A stretch of DNA of 41,821 bases from assembly GCA_014796735.1 (NCBI GenBank), contig JAAVIG010000060.1:1-41821 (forward strand), written 5' to 3'. Under the pieces are notes generated by a model, which saw nothing but the letters and a program-made list of their open reading frames with translations, was not told where the DNA came from and searched no databases. The number at the start of each line of letters is the position of its first letter. Positions within the stretch are counted from its first letter, which is position 1. The stretch comes from Oscillospiraceae bacterium (lineage in GTDB: Bacteria; Bacillota; Clostridia; Oscillospirales; Ruminococcaceae). Below, in pieces: positions 1 to 7,800 of this stretch. The position numbers were made by a program, and so were the translations under genes.

Positions 1-233
1 GATTCCGCGTTTGAATAAATATTATCCGCGGTCTTAAGGTTTTCCTGATAATTGTTCAGATTGGCGATAGCCTTTCTCACTCTCATGGCTGTAGCCGCCT
101 GTGCGGGCATTTCGCTCGCCTGCCCGAACTGGCGGTAGCTGGAAATCTTCTGCTCGGATTTGTATTTAAGGGAATAATTCTTTTCAAGATTCTTCAAGTA
201 ATTGCGGGTTATGGTGGCATTAGCTACTCTCAT
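1..233 (-). CDS. flgL: Flagellar hook-filament junction protein FlgL (N-terminal part, cut by window edge)
   Basis: Only the first 77 codons are present; the gene runs off the left edge. The start MRVANATITRNYLKNLEKNY followed by an amphipathic helix ending near ADNIYSNAES is the flagellin-like N-terminal domain (D0/D1) of FlgL, the second junction protein between hook and filament. The ATG at 233 is preceded by AAAGGAC on the minus strand. It lies 52 bases after flgK in the same direction, so it is the fourth gene of the sigma-28-driven flgM-flgN-flgK-flgL operon. A flagellin paralogue could share this N-terminus, but position directly after flgK makes FlgL much more likely. Confidence 0.9.
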   Translation of the reverse strand, partial: MRVANATITRNYLKNLEKNYSLKYKSEQKISSYRQFGQASEMPAQAATAMRVRKAIANLNNYQENLKTADNIYSNAE

Positions 234-285
234 TTGATTATCGTCCTTTCAGCTCTTAAATAATTGATGTTTTAAGCTATACCGC

Positions 286-1890
286 TTACCTTCCTGCCAG
301 ACCGGTGTTGTTTATAAGTCTGTCAACACATTCATCCATTGTGGTAAGCATACGGGAATTGGCGTTGAACCACCTCTGGTAGTTCATCATGTTGATGCCC
401 TCTTCTGTTTCCGAAACGCCCGAAATGCTTTGCCTTGTGTCAAGAATGGCGTTTGCGTTGTCGGAATTAAGGTCGTACTGCTCTTCGTAGTAGCTTATGC
501 TTTCGGCTATGCGGTCGTCAACGAACAGGCAGTAATCGTAAATAGAGCCCGTGAACTCGCCCGCTCTGCCTACCTTGATAGGTGTATCCAAGCCGAGGTA
601 AAGCGTATTCACCATGTTGCCGTCCAACGAAAGATCCCATCTCAGCTCGTCTTTTTCCACGTTGTAAGAGGGGTTCCTGCCTATCATCGTGGCTTCCGCC
701 ATCCACTCGTCGGAAATCCTGATGTTAGAAGCGGTAATGAGTACGTCCTTGATCTCATTGCCGTCCTTGTCGTACTGCTTGTCGGCGGCGAACATTGTTC
801 TTGAGGGGTCTATCTCCGTAACTTTATTGCCGTCGGCGTCGATATAGGAGTACTGGCCGCAAAGGTCGTTCATCAGTTTCGCGAACGAATTTGCGAAAGC
901 GTCCAATGTGGAACGGTAATAAGGAATACCGTACTCGGTGCTTTGATAGAAAGCGGCATATGTTCCGTTGCCGTTAAGCATATCCATTCTTGCCTTTAAG
1001 TCTCCCGAGAAAACGTTCCCGCTGACCTTCTCGCCGTTTGTAAACTGGAGAACCGCCGCGCCGTACTCCTCGTAATCCTTCATCATAAGATGCTCGTACT
1101 TGGTGCCGTTTACTACCGTAGTACCGCCTATTTCTATTTTAACCGAACCGTCGTTGTTATCGGAAACGCTGATGTTGCCGTAATAGGAAAGCTCGTCGAT
1201 AAGCTGATTGCGTTGATCCAGAAGTTCGTTCGGTCCGTAGGAGCCTATAACCGTTTCACCGTAATATATCTTATCCGCGGCGGTAATATTGTACTCACCC
1301 GTGATAACTCCGTTATACTGAACGATCCTGTCGATCAGATCGTTTACCTCGGAAATGGAATTTTGCAGCTCAATTATATTTTCGTTTTTGAGGTTGTCAA
1401 GCTGCGTGGCATAGCTTCTGAGGGTCTGAGTAACGGAATAGCACTCGTTTCTTACAATGCTCGCAAGCTCCTGATTGTAGGGGGAATCCGCCGCGTACTT
1501 GGCAAAGGCGGCTTTTACATCGTTCAGATTCTTGATAAGACCGGTTTCGTCTATATCGCTCAAGATCCGTTCTGTTTCGCTCAGAACGCTTTTTTTGACG
1601 TCGTACTCGGCGACGTAAGCGGTAAATTCTCTGTAACGCTTGTCAACGTACTTGTCTCTTATCTGATTCACTCCGAAAGCGTTAACGCCCTGTCCCGTAA
1701 GGGAAAGTCGCGAAAGCTTCGTGCCGTATTTGCCCGAAAGGGGAATGAACGTGGAGTTCAAGTCTACCCTCTGTCTGGTGTAGCCCTCCGTGTTTATGTT
1801 GGACAGGTTGTTGTTGGTAATATCCAACGCTTTCTGTGAAATCTGGATACTGCGCTTTGAAACCTCATAGCCTACAAAAGTTGAACGCAT
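286..1890 (-). CDS. flgK: Flagellar hook-associated protein FlgK
   Basis: 534 residues; HAP1, the first junction protein on the hook tip, exported by the flagellar type III apparatus. The N-terminus holds the rod/hook signature around residues 20-42 (ALDITNNNLSNINTEGYTRQ) and the C-terminus has the matching helical D0 segment (EGINMMNYQRWFNANSRM, then a leucine/isoleucine heptad to the end), as expected for an axial protein whose ends pack together. The length is near the short end for FlgK, so the surface domain between roughly 270 and 440 is compact. Start chosen at 1890 because AGGAGG lies about 8 bases upstream. It follows flgN after a 102-base gap and precedes flgL. Confidence 0.95.
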   Translation of the reverse strand: MRSTFVGYEVSKRSIQISQKALDITNNNLSNINTEGYTRQRVDLNSTFIPLSGKYGTKLSRLSLTGQGVNAFGVNQIRDKYVDKRYREFTAYVAEYDVKKSVLSETERILSDIDETGLIKNLNDVKAAFAKYAADSPYNQELASIVRNECYSVTQTLRSYATQLDNLKNENIIELQNSISEVNDLIDRIVQYNGVITGEYNITAADKIYYGETVIGSYGPNELLDQRNQLIDELSYYGNISVSDNNDGSVKIEIGGTTVVNGTKYEHLMMKDYEEYGAAVLQFTNGEKVSGNVFSGDLKARMDMLNGNGTYAAFYQSTEYGIPYYRSTLDAFANSFAKLMNDLCGQYSYIDADGNKVTEIDPSRTMFAADKQYDKDGNEIKDVLITASNIRISDEWMAEATMIGRNPSYNVEKDELRWDLSLDGNMVNTLYLGLDTPIKVGRAGEFTGSIYDYCLFVDDRIAESISYYEEQYDLNSDNANAILDTRQSISGVSETEEGINMMNYQRWFNANSRMLTTMDECVDRLINNTGLAGR

Positions 1891-1992
1891 ATAAATATTC
1901 CTCCTAAAAATCTGCGTAAAAGATTAAACATCCCGAATCAGTCAATCGGTCATAAGACAGTGCTTAAAAATGCCGCACTATGATGCATTCCG

Positions 1993-2475
1993 TCAGACAT
2001 TGCCGATGATATCGCCACCCGAGCCGCTGCTGCCCTTAACAAAGTGCGCGTCGCCGGAATAAGCGCCTATTCCCGTCAATTCGTTTACGCCAAGAAGCTT
2101 TGACTGTACCTTTATTTTCCTCTCCACCAAATCATTGGATATCTCATTGATCCTTTTTATTTTCGCAATAGAGTTGTTGAGCCTCTGACTTTGCAGATTG
2201 AAAGCGGGGATATAATCCTCCGGAAAAAGCTCGGCCATATCCACCAGCTTAACTCCCTTGATCCCTGCCTGTTCAAAAAGGGCAAGCCTTTTATCCTCAA
2301 GGGAATTGCCCTTCATTATATAGCTCTGCTCATCAACCAGCGCGTCCTCAAGCCATGTCAGATCGTCCTTGAGAATATGGTTTTGCTTTTCAAGGAGAAA
2401 ATTGGCAAGCTTTTCAAAGTGAGTGTTATACTGATCAAGAAATCTTATGATAACTTCGGCGGTCTGAACAGTCAT
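1993..2475 (-). CDS. flgN: FlgN-family export chaperone for FlgK/FlgL
   Basis: 160 residues, almost entirely helical with long heptad-like stretches (residues 5-60 and 85-128), ending in a flexible Gly/Ser-rich tail. FlgN proteins are cytoplasmic chaperones that hold FlgK and FlgL unfolded for export; sequence identity in this family is low, so the call rests on size, coiled-coil character and position between flgM and flgK, which is the classical firmicute order. The ATG at 2475 has a strong GTAAGGAGGCGG ribosome binding site. Only 12 bases separate it from the flgM stop, so the two are surely co-transcribed. Confidence 0.85.
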   Translation of the reverse strand: MTVQTAEVIIRFLDQYNTHFEKLANFLLEKQNHILKDDLTWLEDALVDEQSYIMKGNSLEDKRLALFEQAGIKGVKLVDMAELFPEDYIPAFNLQSQRLNNSIAKIKRINEISNDLVERKIKVQSKLLGVNELTGIGAYSGDAHFVKGSSGSGGDIIGNV

Positions 2476-2487
2476 AAAACCGCCTCC

Positions 2488-2769
2488 TTACTGTCCGAGA
2501 ATAGCCTTGGCAATAATCTCGGAGCTTACGGGACAGTTATCTCCGCTGTACGCGGCCTGAAGCTGTTCGATTTTTTCAGCGCCCGCTTCCGCCTCAATGC
2601 TGCTTGCAGTGTTTGCCTTTGCCGCCGCCAAAGCGCTCGCAAAGTCAAAATCCACCTTGTCGGTATTGGCGGGAGCCTTGCCCTTTTCCTTTTTGCCCGC
2701 GGAAACGTTCGAAAATTTTTCGTAGGAGCGTATCGCGCTTGCGTTGGGTATTAAATTCTTTATCTCCAT
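2488..2769 (-). CDS. flgM: Anti-sigma-28 factor FlgM
   Basis: 93 residues from the ATG at 2769. The C-terminal half reads AEKIEQLQAAYSGDNCPVSS then EIIAKAILGQ, the FlgM pattern of a helix, a short turn and a final IA..IL helix that wraps sigma-28. The N-terminal part is low-complexity and probably disordered, as in known FlgM. An in-frame ATG at 2874 would add 35 basic residues, but it has no ribosome binding site, whereas 2769 is preceded by AGAAAGGG. It is the first gene of the operon, placed behind a sigma-28 promoter, so FlgM restrains its own transcription until the hook is complete and it is exported. Confidence 0.88.
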   Translation of the reverse strand: MEIKNLIPNASAIRSYEKFSNVSAGKKEKGKAPANTDKVDFDFASALAAAKANTASSIEAEAGAEKIEQLQAAYSGDNCPVSSEIIAKAILGQ

Positions 2770-2901
2770 AAGATCAACCCTTTCTGTTTGATTTTGGGTG
2801 TGTTCGTTTTGTTTTGCGGATTCGGGGAATCGGAGACGCGCCCTTTTCCTGTAAGCCGCAGATCGTTTTTTCATAAAGAGAGTAAATCTATCTCAAGTAT
2901 A

Positions 2902-2928
2902 ATATCGGCAGAGGCGGAAAAATCTTTA
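2902..2928 (-). promoter_or_regulatory. Sigma-28 (SigD/FliA) promoter of flgM-flgN-flgK-flgL
   Basis: On the minus strand TAAA (2928-2925), a 15-base spacer and GCCGATAT (2909-2902) match the flagellar sigma consensus TAAA-N15-GCCGATAA in all but the last base. Transcription should begin near 2895, giving a leader of about 125 bases before the flgM ATG. This is the only convincing sigma-28 site I found in the window. Confidence 0.88.
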
Positions 2929-3056
2929 GTTTTTATTTGAAAAAAAAGATGAATTTTATGTGAAAATTAGGTGAAACATTGTTGTTCTTGCCGAAATGAA
3001 GCTTCCTCCGTTCTAACGAAGAGATGAGGGGCTGTAAAAACTCAATAAAAACGTAA

Positions 3057-3091
3057 CCCGTCAAAGCCAAGGTAAACAAGGTTTTAACGGG
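3057..3091 (-). terminator. Terminator of the substrate-binding protein gene (repeat family, copy 1)
   Basis: An imperfect 12-bp stem (CCCGTCAAAGCC at 3057-3068 against GGTTTTAACGGG at 3080-3091; one mismatch and one G-U) is followed on the minus strand by a T-rich tract near 3053-3041. It lies 35 bases past the stop of the gene at 3126-4682. The stem is shared with hairpins at 17698 and 20412, although the flanks of this copy are not conserved. Confidence 0.7.
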
Positions 3092-3125
3092 CATATTTCA
3101 TTTAATAGTTATGGTTTATTTCAGA

Positions 3126-4682
3126 TCAACTCTGCGCCGCCTTCGCCATAGCGTCGCGGTAAGGCTGTATAAACGCCTCTATCGCCTCATACTTGCTGTT
3201 CAGCATGGTGGTGTAGGACACGTCGTGGTAGGTAACGCCGTCGATAAGAGCTTCGTCGGTGGCGGTCATTATATCGGTGACCCCTCCGTCAACACCCATT
3301 GCGTTATCGAACACCAGTTCAAACTTATCCGAGTGAAGCATTTCGTCGATGAGATCGTACTGCTCCTTGCTGTACACCGCCTTGAACTTTTCTCTTCTGG
3401 GGGTGTCACATTCGGGGCAGACCGTCAGAGTATTGTCGCCCGCGGTATAATCGTGTCTGCATTCGGGGCACAGATCGTAATAGGCGGGTCCGGGAGCGGT
3501 TTTGTACTCAAAGTCCGCCGCTCTTGTTTCGGGGTCGGATTCGTAGAGTCTGCTTGACAGGATCCAGTCGACGCCGCCCTGAACATTGGGAGAACCGGCG
3601 GGAACCAGATAACCGAAGGTATCCGCCGCAATATAATACTTGTCGGAATTAGGGTCTTTGGGCATGGGAATGGTAACTATCTCTCCCTCAAGACCGTTGT
3701 TGAATAATCCCTGCTGCGCGCTTTCAAAGGTCCATTCGGATTCCATTGCCAGGAACAAAAGGCTTCCGTCCGCAAAAGCCGCGCCGGGGTCTACGTAGCC
3801 GTCGCCTATAAGCCCCTGCTTACGCATATCCGAGAGGAAATTCATGGCGCGTTCAACGTTTTCGTTTCTTAAATTGTTTACAATATCCGTACCGGTCACG
3901 TCAAGCATTTTTACGCCTGTGGTGTTGGTGAACATCAGACCCATCCACTTGTTGCCTCTTAACCCCTCGTTGTTGTCGGGGTCCTTATCGACCCACTGCG
4001 CGGCAAGCTCTTTAAAGGTGTTCCAGTTCCAGTTGTTTTCCTTGTAAAGCTCCATAGGATCCTTTAAGCCCGCCTCCAATACGGAGGCTCTGTTGTAAGT
4101 AATTGTAAAGCCGGGCATTACGTCGGAGGGAAAATAAAAATGCTTTCCCGCGTAGTCAAAGGATTGAATAACGCTCTTTATGTCCTTCCACAGATCGGCG
4201 TCCATATCCAGCCAATCGTCAAGGGGAGTGTAAGTGTTTTTTGAAGCGTAGCAGGGAAATGCGATCCAGTCGTATCTTACCAGATCGGGAGAATCGCCCG
4301 TTGCGATATACGTTCCCAGCTTATCCCACCAATCGTTCCAGCCCGCTATTTCCGTTGTAAGAGTCCCGCCGAAATGTTCGGCAAATATCTCGGCCGTCTC
4401 CTTTTCCTGTTTACCGATGTCATAGTAGCAAAGTGCGTGCACCTCGCCCGCCAGCTGACCCTTGACATAAGCGGGGCCCGTGCCGTCCTCGTTGGCTTCG
4501 TCAACCTCTCCTATATCAGCCATGCTGCTGTAATCGATCTCGTTGTCAAGCGCCTGTGTGGTTGTGGTAGTGGAGCTGTTAACATTCGTAACGTTGCCAT
4601 CGCTTTCATTGCCCGAGCAGGCGGACAGCAGAATGATCGAAGCGCACATCAATATTGATAAAATTTTCTTTTTAGCATTCAT
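3126..4682 (-). CDS. Extracellular substrate-binding lipoprotein (ABC family 1) with a four-Cys insert
   Basis: 518 residues from the ATG at 4682, chosen for the GAAAGGAAAG site upstream. A signal peptide ends in a lipobox with LSAC (Cys22), so the mature protein is anchored outside the membrane; a Thr/Ser-rich linker follows. Residues 80-390 have the family-1 binding-protein pattern (IATGDSPDLVRYDW, later GFTITYNRASVLEAGL and LFLAMESEW), typical of sugar uptake. Unusually, residues 405-425 contain CPEC and, after a short loop, CPEC again, a zinc-ribbon-like knuckle that binding proteins normally lack. There is no permease or ATPase next to it, so its transporter partner must be elsewhere, or it acts as a sensor. 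The substrate cannot be told from sequence. Confidence 0.8.
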   Translation of the reverse strand: MNAKKKILSILMCASIILLSACSGNESDGNVTNVNSSTTTTTQALDNEIDYSSMADIGEVDEANEDGTGPAYVKGQLAGEVHALCYYDIGKQEKETAEIFAEHFGGTLTTEIAGWNDWWDKLGTYIATGDSPDLVRYDWIAFPCYASKNTYTPLDDWLDMDADLWKDIKSVIQSFDYAGKHFYFPSDVMPGFTITYNRASVLEAGLKDPMELYKENNWNWNTFKELAAQWVDKDPDNNEGLRGNKWMGLMFTNTTGVKMLDVTGTDIVNNLRNENVERAMNFLSDMRKQGLIGDGYVDPGAAFADGSLLFLAMESEWTFESAQQGLFNNGLEGEIVTIPMPKDPNSDKYYIAADTFGYLVPAGSPNVQGGVDWILSSRLYESDPETRAADFEYKTAPGPAYYDLCPECRHDYTAGDNTLTVCPECDTPRREKFKAVYSKEQYDLIDEMLHSDKFELVFDNAMGVDGGVTDIMTATDEALIDGVTYHDVSYTTMLNSKYEAIEAFIQPYRDAMAKAAQS

Positions 4683-4715
4683 TACGGAAACTTTCCTTTC
4701 GTTATAATTGCTTTT

Positions 4716-4744
4716 ATTGTAACATTTTGAAACATACTTGTCAA
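4716..4744 (-). promoter_or_regulatory. Sigma-A promoter of the substrate-binding protein gene
   Basis: Minus strand: TTGACA (4744-4739), 17-base spacer, TACAAT (4721-4716). A consensus -35 box and near-consensus -10 box at ideal spacing, about 34 bases upstream of the ATG at 4682. Confidence 0.85.
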
Positions 4745-4766
4745 GCGGCGCCCAATTTTTATAATA

Positions 4767-4795
4767 TTGCATTTTTCGCTTTAATGTGATATACT
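4767..4795 (+). promoter_or_regulatory. Sigma-A promoter of the helicase-nuclease gene
   Basis: TTGCAT (4767-4772), 17-base spacer, TATACT (4790-4795), placed 87 bases before the GTG start. It is divergent from, and only ~22 bases away from, the promoter of the binding-protein gene. Confidence 0.75.
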
Positions 4796-4881
4796 GTAAA
4801 TAATATTGTGCATATATCTCACAATTCGAAAATTACGCTGTATCGGCGAGTATATCCAAAAAAATCGGGGAGGGCAAACGG

Positions 4882-7800
4882 GTGGATACAAAAAAGCTTG
4901 ACAAATGGGCGGAGCTGTTATTGGACACGGGAAAAAGAAACAATCTGATAAATTTCAAGGACTCCAAGACCTCGTCTGTGGAGGTGCTGTTGCCTGAGCC
5001 GCACATCTTGTTTGAAAAGCTGGACGCCGGAAGCAGCTTAGAGGTGTTTGAAACGCCCGCCGAGGATAACGTACGGCCGGAGGAGCCCGAAGAAAAGGCG
5101 GACGACAGGGAGGAGTATAAGGCAAAATACTCTCCAAAGCTGAAAAAACAAAATCAGCTGCTGATTTACAACAAAGGCGGCGATCCCAACGCCGCATTAA
5201 AAAACATAGACAAAAAGGCCGACGAATACATAGAGGAAACGGGCGTAAATGTGGCGCATATGGCGTTCGGTATGATATGCTGGCGGGAAAAGGAAAACGC
5301 GGAAGACCCGTATAAAGCCCCCTTGCTGCTGATACCCATATATATCGAGCGTAAAAAATCAAATGAGCCTTATACAATAACGTCATCGGGAGACGATGTG
5401 ACGGTGAACCCCACCTTTGCCTATAAGTTAGAGGCGGAGCACGGTATAAAACTGCCCGAGTATGAGGAGCAGGGACTTAAGGAATACCTGAATATTGTAA
5501 GAGAGCAGCTTGCGCTCCTTAAATGGCAGGTGACCGACGAGTGCAGGATAGGGATATTCTCGTTTTTAAAGGTAAACATGTACCGCGATCTTAAGGACAA
5601 CGGGAACATTATACTGTCAAATCCCAACGTGCGCATGCTTCTTGGAGAAAAGGACGCGTTTGAACAAGGCAATACGCCCACTGCCGCGAGAACCCATAAC
5701 CCGCTCATGGAGCTGCATAATGTGGTGGACGCGGACTCAAGCCAAATCGAGGCTATAGAAACAGCGCGCACGGGGGTAAGCTTTGTTTTGCAGGGACCTC
5801 CCGGAACAGGCAAGAGCCAGACAATAACAAATATGATAGCGGAGCTGTTAAACAGCGGGAAAAAGGTGCTGTTCGTATCGGAAAAGTCGGCGGCTCTGAA
5901 TGTGGTATACGACAAACTGAAACAGGCGGGCTTGTCCGAGTTCTGCCTGGAGCTTCACAGCCACAAGGCAAACAAAAAGGCCGTTATAAAGGAGCTTTGC
6001 GATACCTTAAGAATGAGCAAAAGCGCGGTGTCCGACAAGGCGGATGCGGAGCTGACCGCAAAGGAAAAGGCGCAGAAGCAGCTTGACAGCTATGCGGCGG
6101 AGCTTCACCGCACAAGGGAAAATATAGGAAAAAGCCTGTATCGGCTGTACGAGGATTACTCGGCGGTGAGAAACGCGCACGACATCGGCTGCTTTATTCC
6201 CGACATTAACGATAAAAACGGGGAATATTTCGAGGAATGTATCGGGCTGATAGAGGAGTACAGCGAGTATGTGCCCTCAATAGGCGTCGATCACAGGAAA
6301 AATTCGTGGTACGGCTACATAAATCCCGACAACTCACATCAAGCAAAAAATCAGGTCAAAACGGACTTGGACGCGTCTATAAAGTACCTTTCCGCGCTGT
6401 CCGCTTTGCAGGAGAGGATTGAAAGAAGATACGGAGTATACTGTTTAAATGTAGAGCAGACAAGACTGTGGCGTAAATTTTTCGGCTATGGCGCGGAGGG
6501 CACGGTATTGACCCCCCGATTGCTGAATATAAATGAGCTTGAAAAAGCGCAGAGCAATATCAAAAAGGCGGAGAAGCTCTGCAAGGAGATATTGACAGCG
6601 AAAGAGGAGATAGGCTCCGAGTTTGACGGCGATATTTACAGATTAGACGGCTCGGACTGTCTCAAACGGCTTACCAAGCAGTTTGACGGCGGCTTTTCAA
6701 GACTGTTTTCAAAGGAATACAAGGGTATAGTAAGTGACCTCAGACTAAGCAGAAAAAGCGGGAAAAAGCCTTCTTACGAAGAAGCGGTGAAGTATGCCCG
6801 CATACTTTCGGAGTATCAGAAAAAGCAGGGTGAGCTGAGCGAAGCGGAAAGCCTGCTGAAGGGCGTTGTGGGCAGCGCGCTTAAGGGTACGGAAAGCGAC
6901 TGGGAGAATATAAACGGGCAGACGGATTTTTTAAGGTCACTGCTGCAAACGGGCTTTTACTTCGGACGCCTAGAGACAATGACCAACGAGGAATTTGAAA
7001 GGGAGAGGACGGAATTTTCCGCGCTGTGTCAAGAAACGGACGACTGCTTTAAACTGAGGGGCGAGGAATATTCAAGACTGAGTTCATATTTTGACCCCGA
7101 GGTATTCGACCCCGACAGAGCGGATACACAGGCGGCTCTTATGAAATGCAAAACCTGTATGAGCGGAATGTACAGGTTAGATAACTGGTGCAGATTCAGG
7201 GGAATATTGAAGGAGATAGGACAAAGGGAACTGATGCCCTTTGTATACGCCGCGATGGAGGAAAACATTCCGGCGGCGGATATTCCCTTAGCTTACAAAA
7301 AAAGGCTGTACAGCGCGCAGATCGACGCAATACTGGCGCAGGAGCCTGTTCTGGCTTCATTCAGCCGTATCTCACAGGACAGAGCGGCGGAGCTGTTCAA
7401 GAAAAAGGACGTGCTGCATTTTGAGATAAACAAGGCGAAAATAAGAGCGGCTTTGTCCTCCCGCAGACCCTCCCCCGATATGGTATCCTCCGGCAGCGCG
7501 GTTTCGGTGCTGCTGAGAGAGGCGGAGAAGAAGCGCAGGCAGAAGAGCATACGCGCGCTGCTGACAGAGGCGGGTGAGCTTATACAGGTAATAAAGCCCT
7601 GCTTTCTTATGTCCCCTCTCAGTGTAAGCACATTTCTGACCTCAAGAAATATTCATTTCGATACGGTCATATTTGACGAGGCGTCTCAGATATTCCCGCA
7701 GGACGCTGCAGGGGCGATATACCGCGCCGATCAGCTTATAGTAGTCGGAGACTCAAAGCAAATGCCGCCCGGAAACTTTTTCAACGCTTCCTTGGAGGCA

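Noticed and set aside
430..804. Plus-strand open frame opposite flgK
   Set aside because: It is a shadow of the clearly recognisable FlgK frame; the same applies to the other long antisense frames over fliK, flgE, rpoD and the helicase gene.
2770..2874. Longer FlgM starting at 2874
   Set aside because: The extra 35 residues have no ribosome site, whereas the ATG at 2769 has one and gives a normal FlgM length.
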